From contig DKVL01000024.1 of NCBI GenBank assembly GCA_002491195.1, forward strand, positions 1 to 44,839: a stretch of 44,839 bases of DNA. The letters are read 5' to 3'. Within the stretch, counting starts at the first letter, position 1. The number at the start of each line of letters is the position of its first letter. Positions 23,222 to 32,333 of the stretch are shown here, one piece after another. The stretch is from Lachnospiraceae bacterium UBA7179 (GTDB taxonomy: Bacteria; Bacillota; Clostridia; Lachnospirales; Lachnospiraceae). The translations under genes and the position numbers were made by a program. The notes beneath the pieces were generated by a model. The model had not been told where the DNA came from, did not search any database, and worked only from the letters and a program-made list of their open reading frames with translations.

Positions 23222-24283
23222 ATGGAAAAATGGAAACAATTTTTAAAGCGAAAAGATATTGAGATATCCGGGAAACGTTATGGGATTGACGCGTTGGGTG
23301 CGATGGCACAGGGACTATTTGCATCGCTTTTGATCGGGACAATTATCTCAACGATTGGGGAAAGAGCCGGGATTGAACTTTTGGTCACGATCGGAGGGTA
23401 TGCAAAGGCGGTGACAGGGGAAGCGATGGCTGTCGCAATCGGATATTCGCTTCACTGCCCTCCGCTGGTACTGTTTTCACTGGCAGCAGTGGGACATGCT
23501 GCAAATACGCTCGGCGGCGCGGGAGGGCCGCTGGCTGTGTTGCTGATCACGATCATTGCTGCGGAGTTTGGCAAAGCAGTTTCCAAAGAAACGAAGATTG
23601 ATATTATCGTGACGCCGCTTGTGACAATTGTGATTGGCGCACTGCTTGCATCTTGGTGTGCGCCGGCGATCGGCAGCGCGGCGAGTGCTGTTGGAAAGGC
23701 AATTATGTGGGCGACAGAACTGCAGCCGTTTCTGATGGGAGTGATCATATCGGTGATCGTCGGGATTGCACTCACACTTCCGATCAGCAGTGCGGCAATC
23801 TGCGCGGCGCTCAGTCTCACAGGGCTTGCCGGCGGCGCGGCGCTTGCGGGATGCTGTGCGCAGATGGTAGGATTTGCTGTCATGAGTTTTAAGGAAAACG
23901 GAGTTGGCGGGCTGTTCGCACAGGGAATTGGAACTTCAATGCTGCAGATGGGAAATATTGTGAAGAAACCGCGCATATGGCTTCCGCCGATCATCGCATC
24001 CGCAATCACAGGACCGATTGCGACATGCGTATTTCAGTTAAAGATGAACGGAGCAGCAGTGGCGTCCGGGATGGGAACGTGCGGTCTGGTTGGACAGATT
24101 GGCGTGTATACAGGATGGCTGAATGATATTGCGGCAGGTGCGAAGACTGCAATCACGATGTGGGACTGGATAGGGTTGATCTGCGTCAGTTTCTTGCTAC
24201 CGGCAGCGATTACATATATGGTAGGGATTGGATTTCGGAAAATTGGCTGGATTCAGGACAACGATCTGAAATTGGATTTATAG
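23222..24283 (+). CDS. PTS EIIC-type membrane protein (PTS_EIIC_2 family)
   Basis: 353 residues, about nine hydrophobic segments, rich in Gly/Ala (GDALGAMAQGLFASLLIGTII-like start, GHAANTLGGAGGPLAVLLITI, LPISSAAICAALSLTGLAGGAALAGCCAQMVG, SMLQMGNIVKKPRIWLPP). This resembles the stand-alone EIIC_2 family of unknown sugar or other solute. No EIIA/EIIB gene is adjacent, so phosphotransferase function is uncertain. The frame is open from a TTG at 23192. The ATG at 23222 has GGAG 7 bases upstream, while 23210 is a weaker alternative. Expressed behind the long purine-rich leader. Confidence 0.75.
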   Translation: MEKWKQFLKRKDIEISGKRYGIDALGAMAQGLFASLLIGTIISTIGERAGIELLVTIGGYAKAVTGEAMAVAIGYSLHCPPLVLFSLAAVGHAANTLGGAGGPLAVLLITIIAAEFGKAVSKETKIDIIVTPLVTIVIGALLASWCAPAIGSAASAVGKAIMWATELQPFLMGVIISVIVGIALTLPISSAAICAALSLTGLAGGAALAGCCAQMVGFAVMSFKENGVGGLFAQGIGTSMLQMGNIVKKPRIWLPPIIASAITGPIATCVFQLKMNGAAVASGMGTCGLVGQIGVYTGWLNDIAAGAKTAITMWDWIGLICVSFLLPAAITYMVGIGFRKIGWIQDNDLKLDL

Positions 24284-24347
24284 GACGATTAAAGCTGGAT
24301 TTGTAATGTATTGTTTTATAGAGCAGGGAAAGAGCAGGTTAAAAAGG

Positions 24348-24902
24348 ATGGCACATGTATATTTTACAAGACATGGACAGACAGTATGGAATGTGGAGAA
24401 TAAGATCTGCGGTGCGACAGATATCGCACTGACAGAGCTGGGGCGCGAGCAGGCCAGGACACTTGGAAAGAAGATCCTGGACGAGGGGCTTTGCATTGAC
24501 GAGATCCTGTATTCACCATTGATCCGGGCTAAGGATACAGCAATGGAGATTGCAGGGATCACTGGTATTCCAGCGCGGGAAGAGCAGCGTCTAAAAGAGC
24601 AGAATTTTGGAAAATATGAATCCACACCGAGAAATGGAGCGGAGTTTCAGGAAGCCAAGAAATGCTTTATCAATCACTTTGAGGGTGGGGAGACAATGCT
24701 TCATCTGGCGCAGCGCATCTATAACCTCTTAGATGACATTAAGGCGGAATCCGGGCAAAAAACATATCTTTTGGTGGCGCACAATGGGATTGCAAGGGTG
24801 GTGAATTCCTATTTTTATGATATGGCGAACGAGGAGTATTCGGCATTTGGCATTAGAAATTGTGAGATACGGGAATACCTGTTTGAAACGAAAAATATTT
24901 AG
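24348..24902 (+). CDS. histidine phosphatase family protein
   Basis: 184 residues. The N-terminal catalytic motif is YFTRHGQTVWN (phospho-acceptor His in RHG). ALTELGREQARTLG and the second catalytic His in LVAHNGIARV follow, as in phosphoglycerate-mutase-like/CobC phosphatases. Substrate unknown; sugar phosphates are typical. It follows the EIIC-like gene by 64 bases on the same strand and may be co-transcribed. Start at 24348, where the family N-terminus begins, rather than 24306. Confidence 0.85.
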   Translation: MAHVYFTRHGQTVWNVENKICGATDIALTELGREQARTLGKKILDEGLCIDEILYSPLIRAKDTAMEIAGITGIPAREEQRLKEQNFGKYESTPRNGAEFQEAKKCFINHFEGGETMLHLAQRIYNLLDDIKAESGQKTYLLVAHNGIARVVNSYFYDMANEEYSAFGIRNCEIREYLFETKNI

Positions 24903-24937
24903 ACAAAAAAATGTTGCCTAAGCAACATTTTTTTGTC
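24902..24937. terminator. bidirectional terminator between convergent genes
   Basis: GACAAAAAAATGTTG pairs with CAACATTTTTTTGTC around CCTAAG, giving T tracts in both directions for the phosphatase gene and the convergent minus-strand gene. Confidence 0.9.
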
Positions 24938-25404
24938 TATTTTATTGGTTTAGCACCAGCCTTTTCCTGCATTCGGTCAATCCAGCTGCGGAATTTTCCC
25001 TTTTTCTTTGCAGGTGCTGTGTTGAGTTTGCCACGAATCCCCTTTACATTCGTGATATAGATTCCACTGACAGTGGCTTTGACTTCCTTCTTGACAGGAA
25101 TAATGTCAAAGATCGCGGCGTCGCAGATTAACGACATGATCTGCGGACCTATTTTGGCCTTTACAATAGGAAGCTTGGCACGGCGCATGTATTTCGGGGT
25201 CTGTTCTAACACCGCGGCGGGAAGTCCGGCGTCTTTTAGCTTGAGTTTTTTCTTGTCAATGATGAGCATTGTAACAGTCTGCTTGGCTGCCTCTATCTGC
25301 GCTTCCTGCTCGGCCTGTTTTTTCTGCAGTTTTCGACCGACAAAGTAGAGCACTACCAAAATTACGACAAGAATGATTAAAATTGCGATTATTACTTTTG
25401 CCAT
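24937..25404 (-). CDS. conserved-looking single-span membrane protein, unknown function
   Basis: 155 residues: an N-terminal hydrophobic helix (about 4-24) followed directly by a charged coiled-coil-prone helix (GRKLQKKQAEQEAQIEAAKQ). A compact basic domain follows (MLIIDKKKLKLKDAGLPAAVLEQTPKYMRRAKLPIVKAKIGPQIMSLICD, then VKATVSGIYITNVKGIRG) and a Lys-rich tail. The topology suggests a membrane anchor with a cytoplasmic domain. I do not recognise a characterised family. AAAGG about 12 bases before the ATG. Neighbours give no functional hint beyond shared terminator. Confidence 0.7.
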   Translation of the reverse strand: MAKVIIAILIILVVILVVLYFVGRKLQKKQAEQEAQIEAAKQTVTMLIIDKKKLKLKDAGLPAAVLEQTPKYMRRAKLPIVKAKIGPQIMSLICDAAIFDIIPVKKEVKATVSGIYITNVKGIRGKLNTAPAKKKGKFRSWIDRMQEKAGAKPIK

Positions 25405-25616
25405 TGGGAATCATTACCTTTCTTTTTGTCATTTTTCTACAGTTCCTTATTATAAGGATTGTAACATTAAATACTGGAAAGTGCAAGAAAGTCTGTTGAT
25501 TTCATTGTCTTTTTCGCGCGATAATGTTATGATATATTTCATGAGGGGAGTGTTTGTGCCAGCATGACTGGGATTGTGAAAAAATTTGTATATGTATAAG
25601 GAAAGGTTACTATTTT

Positions 25617-26828
25617 ATGAAAAAGAGATTGGCATTGATGTGTATGGCAGGGACTATGATTGTGTGTATGAGTGCATGCGGAGGCAAATCGGAGCAGCAG
25701 GCACAGGAGACTGCACAGACAGTTGAGGAGACGCAGGCGGGTACTGCAGCGGAGGAACGTACAGACAGCGAAGACGCAACAGAGGTTGAGAGAGTAAGTG
25801 ACAGGGAGGATTATATAGGGATTCAGGATTTGGATCTTGATGAATATATTACACTGGCGGATTATAAGAATATGAAGGTGAGTGCGGTCAGACCGACAGT
25901 GGATGATGCGGCGGTCACGAAGTATATCGACAGTGAACTGCTGGTAGGGAATATTACAGACAGGGCAGTTGAGGAAGGCGATGTGACGGACATTGATTTT
26001 GTGGGCAAAAAGGATGATATCGCTTTTGAGGGCGGCACTGCTTCGGGATATAAGCTGACAATTGGTTCTGGAAGGTTTATTCCCGGATTTGAGGATGGAC
26101 TTGTGGGGGTGATGCCTGGCGAGACGGTGGATCTGACGCTGACATTTCCGGAAACGTATCAACAAAATCCTGACCTTGCGGGACAGGAAGTTGTATTTAC
26201 TGTTACGGTTAACTGGATAGAGGGTTCGGCGGAGTACGAGACAGTGACGCCTGAGGAGCTAAAGAGACTGGGACTCCCTTATAAGACCAAAGAAGAAGTA
26301 TGGGAAGCAGGGAAACGGGATGTAGAGAAAAATGCCAAGGATACTTTTGAGGCAAATGCAAAGAGCGCGGCTGTAGAGAAAATTGTCGATGAAAGTATTT
26401 TAAAGTCAGTTCCGGAGTATCTGGTTGAGGAGGAAGTACAGAACTATAATCTTTATATGGAATCTGTTGCGGCGATGTACGGTTTGGATTTAGAGGAGTT
26501 TGTGGCTGCAGCCTCCAATCTCACGCAGGAAGAGTATGACAGCCAGACAAAGGAGATGTGTACACAGATTGTGAAACAGTATCTGGTGATGGAGGCCGTG
26601 GCAAGGGCTGAAGGAATCGAAGTCACAGATGAGATGGTACACGAGAAAGCGGATGAGGAGGCAGCAAAAGCAGCAGAAGAATATGGATCTATTTCGGGTG
26701 ATGAGCTGATTGACAGAGTGGGATTTACCACATATAGAATGTCGATCGTGCAGGACCAGGTGATCGAGCGGCTGATGGAAATCGTTACTGTCGAGGAGGA
26801 AGAGACGCAGGAGGCTGCCGAATCGTAA
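25617..26828 (+). CDS. trigger-factor-like FKBP-type peptidyl-prolyl isomerase lipoprotein
   Basis: 403 residues. Signal peptide and lipobox VCMSAC, acidic linker, then DYKNMKVSAVRPTVDDAAVTKYID. An FKBP-like domain follows (GDVTDIDFVGKKDDIAFEGG, GSGRFIPGFEDGLVGVMPGETVDLTLTFPETY). The C-terminal helical region resembles the trigger factor substrate-binding arms (KRDVEKNAKDTFEANAKSAAVEKIVDES...VEEEV). Trigger factor proper is cytosolic and has an N-terminal ribosome-binding domain. That domain is replaced here by a lipoprotein signal, so this should act on secreted proteins outside the membrane (inference). Start at 25617 with AAGGAAAGG upstream. Followed after 46 bases by a cell-wall hydrolase gene. 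Confidence 0.87.
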   Translation: MKKRLALMCMAGTMIVCMSACGGKSEQQAQETAQTVEETQAGTAAEERTDSEDATEVERVSDREDYIGIQDLDLDEYITLADYKNMKVSAVRPTVDDAAVTKYIDSELLVGNITDRAVEEGDVTDIDFVGKKDDIAFEGGTASGYKLTIGSGRFIPGFEDGLVGVMPGETVDLTLTFPETYQQNPDLAGQEVVFTVTVNWIEGSAEYETVTPEELKRLGLPYKTKEEVWEAGKRDVEKNAKDTFEANAKSAAVEKIVDESILKSVPEYLVEEEVQNYNLYMESVAAMYGLDLEEFVAAASNLTQEEYDSQTKEMCTQIVKQYLVMEAVARAEGIEVTDEMVHEKADEEAAKAAEEYGSISGDELIDRVGFTTYRMSIVQDQVIERLMEIVTVEEEETQEAAES

Positions 26829-26874
26829 TGCTATTACTGTAGCGTAGCAATTTATGAAAAAGGGGAAGATACAC

Positions 26875-28161
26875 ATGAAAAAAGGATGCAGGCATCTGGG
26901 GATCATTGGATTGTGTGCGGTCGTATTTTTTACATCATATAGTAATCAGATATATCAGGTACAAGCGACAAAAAAGGATGATTTAAAGCAGCAGAACGAA
27001 GAGGATCAGGACAAACTGGATGATCTGGACGATCAAGTGAACGAGTTGGAAGATGAGCAGCAGGATATTGATGCACAGATACAGACGCTCAGCAATGAGA
27101 TCGCAGAACTCATGGCGAGCATCAGCCTTCTGGAGGAGGAGATCGAGGCAAAAAAGGCGCAGATTGAACAGGCAAAGATCGATCTGGCAGAGGCGCAGCA
27201 AGTAGAGCAGACACAGTATGAGGCGATGAAAGTGCGCGTGAAGGCAATGTATGAGAGTGGCGAGACGTCTCTTCTGGATATCATTTTCAGTTCTTCCTCC
27301 ATGCAGGATATGCTTAACAAGGCGGATTATGTTGAGAAAATGCATGAATATGACAAGAAGATGCTTACAAACTACAAGATTGCCAGACAGAACGTGGAAG
27401 ATTTAAAAGAGAATCTTGAGATCGAGGAGTCAGAGCTTGAGGAGGCGCAGGAAGGGCTTCAGGAGGAAATGGACAGCGTTGAGGAGGCAAGGGCAGAACT
27501 CGAGGCGATCAGTGCGGATTATGCAGTGCAGATCAGCAAAGCAAGGCAGCAGGCTGAGATATACAAATCTCAGATTAAGCAGAGAAATGCGCAGATCAAA
27601 CAGATCGAGGCAGAGGAAGAACGCAAGCGCAAGGAGGAAGAAGAACGCAGGCGCAAGGAAGAGGAGGAGCGCAGGCGAAAAGAGGAGGAAGCGAAAAAAA
27701 ACAACACAAACAGTAATGACAGTAGTAACAACAGTAGTAACAACAGCAGTACAACAACGCAGAAACCTGCCGCAACAGCAGCTGTCGATACATCCTCCAT
27801 CATGGCAGCAAATGGAAGTGCAAAGGGCAAGGAAATCGCAGCTTACGCCTGTGGATTTGTGGGGAATCCCTATGTGGCAGGAGGGACGAGTCTAACAAAT
27901 GGGGCGGATTGCTCTGGATTTACACAGTCGGTTTTTAAGGCATATGGATATAGTCTTCCGCGCAACTCGACTTCTCAGAGAAGCGTCGGCCGGGAGGTGA
28001 GTTATGCAGAGGCGGAGCCAGGAGATATCATATGCTATCCGGGGCATGTGGCAATCTATATAGGGAATGGAAAGATTGTTCATGCAAGTTCTGCCAAGAC
28101 GGGAATCAAGATCAGTAATGCGCTCTATCGCGATATTTTGTGTGTACGCAGAGTAGTGTGA
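26875..28161 (+). CDS. secreted coiled-coil NlpC/P60 cell-wall hydrolase (PcsB-like layout)
   Basis: 428 residues: signal peptide, then coiled coil (about 35-265) with the Glu/Lys/Arg-rich repeats KRKEEEERRRKEEEE. An Asn/Ser linker follows. The C-terminal NlpC/P60 domain (about 320-428) has catalytic Cys in GADCSGFTQSVF and His in PGHVAIYIGNGKIVHAS. Such enzymes cleave gamma-D-Glu-mDAP bonds in peptidoglycan, and the long coiled coil often docks to FtsEX-type ABC partners; no such partner is encoded nearby. The start at 26875 is preferred over 26854 because GGGGAAG precedes it. A short hairpin repeat spans its stop codon. Confidence 0.9.
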   Translation: MKKGCRHLGIIGLCAVVFFTSYSNQIYQVQATKKDDLKQQNEEDQDKLDDLDDQVNELEDEQQDIDAQIQTLSNEIAELMASISLLEEEIEAKKAQIEQAKIDLAEAQQVEQTQYEAMKVRVKAMYESGETSLLDIIFSSSSMQDMLNKADYVEKMHEYDKKMLTNYKIARQNVEDLKENLEIEESELEEAQEGLQEEMDSVEEARAELEAISADYAVQISKARQQAEIYKSQIKQRNAQIKQIEAEEERKRKEEEERRRKEEEERRRKEEEAKKNNTNSNDSSNNSSNNSSTTTQKPAATAAVDTSSIMAANGSAKGKEIAAYACGFVGNPYVAGGTSLTNGADCSGFTQSVFKAYGYSLPRNSTSQRSVGREVSYAEAEPGDIICYPGHVAIYIGNGKIVHASSAKTGIKISNALYRDILCVRRVV

Positions 28162-28176
28162 AGAGAAGCTTCACAC
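28155..28176. repeat. stop-codon hairpin repeat, short form
   Basis: AGTGTGAAG, AGAAG, CTTCACAC spans the stop codon of the hydrolase gene, with the same outer-arm sequence as copy 1 (9639-9701) but lacking the inner arms. GGATTGGTGCTGC follows, as in the copy 1 tail. Confidence 0.65.
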
Positions 28177-28229
28177 AGGATTGGTGCTGCCGTGCAGTGT
28201 AAAAATTAAGAGAGTATAGGAATACTGGT

Positions 28230-30029
28230 ATGGATAGGATAAATATTACAGAGTACAAGGCTGCATTGGGAACCTATGTGGCATATATTGGCAGGGCAAC
28301 ATTGAAGGACAGGTATGAGTTTGCCAATGGAGATGAGTCGTTTTACCATTTTATAGGGAAAAACTCCTGCTATTCGATGTTGGAGCTTTTGCATCCTGAT
28401 GATGCGGATGAGTTCGTGAAAATGACACAGACTTTGGGAGAAGAACGCGAGTGTGCCATTCTGCGCATGAAGAATGCGGACAATATATATCGGCTGATCT
28501 ATGTGGAAATGTGGTTAAATGGGGCGGTTTACAATGGCGTTGCATCGATCAGTTTTGAATTTTGCAGTTTTATGGAGTTAAAAGACCGATATATTGTGTA
28601 CTCGAACATTATTAAGAAATATCGGGAGTTTATGGGATTGTCAGACACGATGTTTTTTGAGTATACTTTAGACACGGATGATGTCAAGATTTACAGATAC
28701 GAGAATCTGAAAAGTGTTCCAGTGCGTTTTGGCAAACTGGAAGAGATTTTTAGCCAGATTAAGGCGTCGGATGCGTTTAGCGGGAAGAGCAAAAGCGAGT
28801 TTCAGGCATTGTATGAGTATTTGAAAAAGGGAATGGACAGATTCAGTATGAAATTTGACGCGGGACTGCTGTTGGAAGGTGAGGATGGCCGTCTGCTGTT
28901 CAAGGGAAGCTCGCTCTATGACAATGGTGCGCGGATCATGACAGTCGGCACGATTACACGCATTGGTGAGGAGAAAGATAAGGGGCGCTATTATCTATCT
29001 GACAATGCATTCGACCCGGGCACGGGTGTCTGGAACAAGAGGGCGATCCACGAGTATGCAGTTGAGAAGACACTGGAGAACAGGAGCATCTATCTTGCGA
29101 TTATGGATGTGGATGATTTCAAGAAGGTGAACGACACCTATGGACATATGTTCGGGGATAAGGTTCTTTCCAGGCTGTCAGGAGTTCTGCAGGGCGTAAT
29201 CGATTCGCGCGGGGCAGTGGGGCGTTTTGGCGGCGATGAGTTCATGCTTGTGTTTGACACGGTAGATACAGAGGAGGAGCTAAGACGGATTTTCAAGACA
29301 GTCTCCAAAAATTTACAGTGGAATTACAAGGATTTGGCGGACAGTGTGCCGATTACGACTTCGTGCGGCGTTGCAAAGTATCCGGACGACGCGGCGAATT
29401 TCGAGGAACTTTTCCAGAAGGCGGATAAGGCGCTGTATATCGCAAAGGCGAAGGGGAAGAATCGGTTTATTATCTATGACGAGACGAAACATGGCAAGAT
29501 TGTCAATGAGGACCAGTCGGAGCGGAATGCTGGAATCAAGGCGATCGCAAGCGACGGCAGGAAAGCGGCTGAGATGTCGGAAGTCGTGATGGCATTGTAT
29601 CAAAATGGTGCGTCAGCTCTGCCGGAGGCGATGGAAAAGATTCGGGTTTATTTTGATGTAGACGGAGTGACTGTATATCAGGGGGCGGATTTGCACCGTG
29701 CACTCACAGCCGGGAAGTATATCAATCCGTTGGAAAAGCTTGATTTGGCATTCGATGAATCTTATCTTGGGTTGTTCGATGCCCAGGGAGTATTGAAGAT
29801 TGCCAATATCGAGAAGCTGAAAAACAACTGGAAGGATGCACACAGACAGTATGAACTTCAGGAAACGAAGGAGTTTATACAGTATGTTGCATATAAAGAT
29901 CATAAGCCGATGGCGGTTGTGGCGTTTGATTACTTTAACCGCACACCTAAGGTGGGGACTTCAGATAATGGCCTGATGACAATGATTGGCAGACTGATGG
30001 CAGCGATCGCACGCGATCATACGATATGA
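28230..30029 (+). CDS. PAS-like - GGDEF diguanylate cyclase with C-terminal GAF-like region
   Basis: 599 residues. The N-terminal 250 residues look like two PAS-like sensor units (LHPDDADEFVKM; MFFEYTLDTDDVKIYRYENL). The GGDEF domain starts at DPGTGVWNKRAI, about 265, with intact signature GRFGGDEFMLVF at about 330 and YIAKAKGKNR. No RxxD autoinhibitory site immediately upstream. After the cyclase, residues 440-599 (VVMALYQNGASALPEAMEKIRVYFDVDGVTVY...) resemble a GAF-like sensor, an uncommon C-terminal place. Predicted to make cyclic di-GMP in the cytoplasm, opposing the EAL protein at 5119. Followed by a terminator at 30038. Confidence 0.87.
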   Translation: MDRINITEYKAALGTYVAYIGRATLKDRYEFANGDESFYHFIGKNSCYSMLELLHPDDADEFVKMTQTLGEERECAILRMKNADNIYRLIYVEMWLNGAVYNGVASISFEFCSFMELKDRYIVYSNIIKKYREFMGLSDTMFFEYTLDTDDVKIYRYENLKSVPVRFGKLEEIFSQIKASDAFSGKSKSEFQALYEYLKKGMDRFSMKFDAGLLLEGEDGRLLFKGSSLYDNGARIMTVGTITRIGEEKDKGRYYLSDNAFDPGTGVWNKRAIHEYAVEKTLENRSIYLAIMDVDDFKKVNDTYGHMFGDKVLSRLSGVLQGVIDSRGAVGRFGGDEFMLVFDTVDTEEELRRIFKTVSKNLQWNYKDLADSVPITTSCGVAKYPDDAANFEELFQKADKALYIAKAKGKNRFIIYDETKHGKIVNEDQSERNAGIKAIASDGRKAAEMSEVVMALYQNGASALPEAMEKIRVYFDVDGVTVYQGADLHRALTAGKYINPLEKLDLAFDESYLGLFDAQGVLKIANIEKLKNNWKDAHRQYELQETKEFIQYVAYKDHKPMAVVAFDYFNRTPKVGTSDNGLMTMIGRLMAAIARDHTI

Positions 30030-30037
30030 CAATAGAG

Positions 30038-30075
30038 AGCGGGTAGGAGGGAGGAATCCCCCTACACGCTTTTTT
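30038..30075 (+). terminator. intrinsic terminator of the GGDEF gene
   Basis: AGCGGGTAGGAGG pairs with CCCCCTACACGCT and is followed by T6. Its 3' part overlaps the end of the convergent spoIIID gene. Confidence 0.7.
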
Positions 30076-30319
30076 GGTGTGCATATTTTTCGCGGGTGGC
30101 AAGTCCTCCCCTGATGTGGCGCTCGGACTTGTTGATATCCAGCACGGTACGCGCCTGTTTGGCAAGAGCAGGGTTTACCTGCATGAGACGGGAGGTGACA
30201 TCTTTATGTACAGTCGATTTGCTTACGCCAAATGCTTTGGCGGTCTGCCTCACAGTGGCGTTATTGTCGATAATATAGACAGCAATATTGATCGCTCTTT
30301 CTTCAATATAATATTTCAT
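30062..30319 (-). CDS. spoIIID: sporulation transcription factor SpoIIID
   Basis: 85 residues, the usual length. YIEERAINIAVYIIDNNATVRQTAKAFGVSKSTVHKDVTSRL is the conserved SpoIIID helix-turn-helix. LDINKSERHIRGGLATREKY is the basic C-terminal tail that contacts DNA. In endospore formers it acts in the mother cell with sigma-E. Its presence implies the host sporulates or descends from sporulators. The ribosome binding site AGAAGGAG is unusually far (about 15 bases) from the ATG. Confidence 0.95.
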   Translation of the reverse strand: MKYYIEERAINIAVYIIDNNATVRQTAKAFGVSKSTVHKDVTSRLMQVNPALAKQARTVLDINKSERHIRGGLATREKYAHQKSV

Positions 30320-30434
30320 ATTCTTGAAAAGGGTTCTCCTTCTGAGTCATTTGTACATTCTATGAAGGCATGATAAAGATTATGAATAGCAATCTTGTAA
30401 AGGGTGTCAATTTGGATACTTAGGTTTGCAATAC

Positions 30435-30462
30435 TTGACATTTTGGGCGTATCCTTTAAAAT
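30435..30462 (+). promoter_or_regulatory. promoter of the ABC-2 exporter operon
   Basis: TTGACA and TAAAAT are spaced by 16 bases. The ATG at 30486 follows AAAGAGGGGG. Confidence 0.65.
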
Positions 30463-30485
30463 AAGATCAGAAAGAGGGGGAATAT

Positions 30486-31517
30486 ATGATAGAAGTAAAC
30501 CATATTTCGAAGGATTTTGTTGCACCGAAGAAATATCCGGGACTCAGCGGAGCGATCAAAGGGCTTTTTTCTGCGGAGAAGGTTATAAAGACAGCTGTGG
30601 ATGATATTTCATTCACGATCGACACAGGCGAGATCGTGGGGTATATCGGAAGCAATGGCGCGGGAAAATCCACTACGATCAAGATGATGACAGGAATCCT
30701 GACACCGACGAAAGGGACGTGTACTGTGGCTGGCATCAATCCGAGCAGGAACCGCAAGGAGAATGCGCAGAACATTGGAGTCGTATTTGGACAGAGAACA
30801 CAACTTTGGTGGGATCTGCCGTTGAGCGAGTCCTTTACGATCCTGAAGGAAATCTACAATGTCTCCGATGCGGATTACGCCAGCCAGATGGAATTTCTGA
30901 ACCGGGTGCTGGAACTGCCTGATTTCTTTGACAGACCAGTGCGTACACTTTCGCTGGGACAGCGTATGCGGGCCGATCTGGGTGCCGCGCTACTGCACAA
31001 TCCCAAGGTGTTGTATCTGGACGAACCTACGATCGGGCTTGATCTGGTTGTCAAAGATAACATCCGGCAGGCCATCAAGGAAATCAACGAGAAATATCAG
31101 ACAACGGTTATTCTGACAACGCATGACATTGGGGATATCGAGGAACTCTGCAGCCGGATCATCATTATCGATGAGGGCAGGAAAATCTATGACGGTTCCC
31201 TGGCAGAGTTGAAAGATACCTATGGGACGAAACGAAAAGTTTCGATGGAGGTCAAGCAGCCCGAAAAACTGCGAAAGATCCATATTCATGAGATGTTGGG
31301 TGTGCAGGACGGCGAGTGTACGATGGAGATTGATGATAAGAATAGTACACTCAGTGTGACTTTTGACAAACATAAGCTACAGGTTCCGCAAGTCCTCTCT
31401 GCTGTCATGAGTGTGGCGGAGGTGAAGGATGTGCAGATTCAGGAGACAGAGCTTGCCGAGATCGTAAAGGAGATCTACAATCATGGTTTGGGCGAGGGAA
31501 GTGGAGGGCAGGCATGA
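30486..31517 (+). CDS. ABC-2 type exporter, ATP-binding protein
   Basis: 343 residues. Walker A is SNGAGKSTTIK in GYIGSNGAGKST, Q-loop VFGQRTQLWWDLP, signature LSLGQRMRADLGAALLHNP, Walker B VLYLDEPTIGLD, H-loop TTHDIGDIEELC. The QRTQLWWDLPLSESF stretch is typical of the ABC-2 subgroup paired with DUF990-type permeases. The C-terminal extension (about 235-343) is likely a regulatory/coupling domain. Overlaps the next gene by 4 bases (ATGA), indicating translational coupling with permeases 31514 and 32334. Substrate unknown. Confidence 0.9.
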   Translation: MIEVNHISKDFVAPKKYPGLSGAIKGLFSAEKVIKTAVDDISFTIDTGEIVGYIGSNGAGKSTTIKMMTGILTPTKGTCTVAGINPSRNRKENAQNIGVVFGQRTQLWWDLPLSESFTILKEIYNVSDADYASQMEFLNRVLELPDFFDRPVRTLSLGQRMRADLGAALLHNPKVLYLDEPTIGLDLVVKDNIRQAIKEINEKYQTTVILTTHDIGDIEELCSRIIIIDEGRKIYDGSLAELKDTYGTKRKVSMEVKQPEKLRKIHIHEMLGVQDGECTMEIDDKNSTLSVTFDKHKLQVPQVLSAVMSVAEVKDVQIQETELAEIVKEIYNHGLGEGSGGQA

Positions 31518-32332
31518 GAAAGAAATTGCGGATTTACCTGCCATTTGCGGCAAATGAGCTGAAACGGCAGCTTGCGTACAAGGGTGCTTTTTATCTGTTT
31601 CTATTAGTGAGAATTTATGGTGCCTTTATCAGCTATTATCTCTGGATGGCAATTTACGGGAGTTCTGAACAGGCGACGCTCGGCGGGCTGACGCGGGAGG
31701 AAATGGTAGTCTATGTCTTTATGGTATATGTCACAGCCTCCATTGTCACAGCTTCCATATCAACGATGGTCAGCGATGATGTGGTGAAGGGAACGGTCGC
31801 GATGAATCTGATCAAGCCGATCGACTATCGCATGAGCCTGATTGCAATGGCAGCGGGGAATATGGTGTATCGGTTTCTGGTACCGTCCGTATTTATCTGG
31901 ATTGGGTTAGAGCTATATAAAGTCAGAGTGCTCGGCCTTGCGCCCGTGACAGTTCTGGGTGTGCTCTTGTATCTGCTGAGCTGCATCATGAGTTTTCTGA
32001 TCTATGTGCTGTTTGACTTTTGCTTTGGGATGATTGCGTTTTTCACAACTTACATTTTTGGAATGCGGCTGGCAAAGGAAGCGCTGCTGAGCTTTTTGAC
32101 AGGACAGTTGATACCGATTAGTTTTTTTCCGGCGGTGATTCAGAAGGTATTTGGTTTTCTTCCGTTTTCCTCTATGATATACACGCCGGTTATGATTTAT
32201 CTGGGAAAATATACAGGGAACACGCTAGTGTATATGATGTTTCGCCAGGCGGTCTGGGTTGTGATATTGTATGCGTTGGGAAGCCTGATCTGGAAAAGGG
32301 TGACCAGGCGGCTGGTAGTGCTGGGAGGTTAG
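31514..32332 (+). CDS. ABC-2 family permease, first subunit
   Basis: 272 residues, six hydrophobic segments. It begins RKKLRIYLPFAANELKRQLAYKGAFYLFLLVR and contains DVVKGTVAMNLIKPIDYRM, a conserved loop in this ABC-2 group. It forms a heterodimer with the next gene product (inference from the pairing), energised by the ATPase 5' to it. Confidence 0.82.
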   Translation: MRKKLRIYLPFAANELKRQLAYKGAFYLFLLVRIYGAFISYYLWMAIYGSSEQATLGGLTREEMVVYVFMVYVTASIVTASISTMVSDDVVKGTVAMNLIKPIDYRMSLIAMAAGNMVYRFLVPSVFIWIGLELYKVRVLGLAPVTVLGVLLYLLSCIMSFLIYVLFDFCFGMIAFFTTYIFGMRLAKEALLSFLTGQLIPISFFPAVIQKVFGFLPFSSMIYTPVMIYLGKYTGNTLVYMMFRQAVWVVILYALGSLIWKRVTRRLVVLGG

Positions 32333-32333
32333 T

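Noticed and set aside
23452..24009. 185-codon minus-strand frame opposite the EIIC-like gene
   Set aside because: Mirror frame of a high-GC gene; no ribosome binding site or known domain.
27570..27830. Leu/Val-rich minus-strand frame resembling a membrane protein
   Set aside because: It is the complement of the Glu/Arg-rich and Asn/Ser repeats in the cell-wall hydrolase gene.
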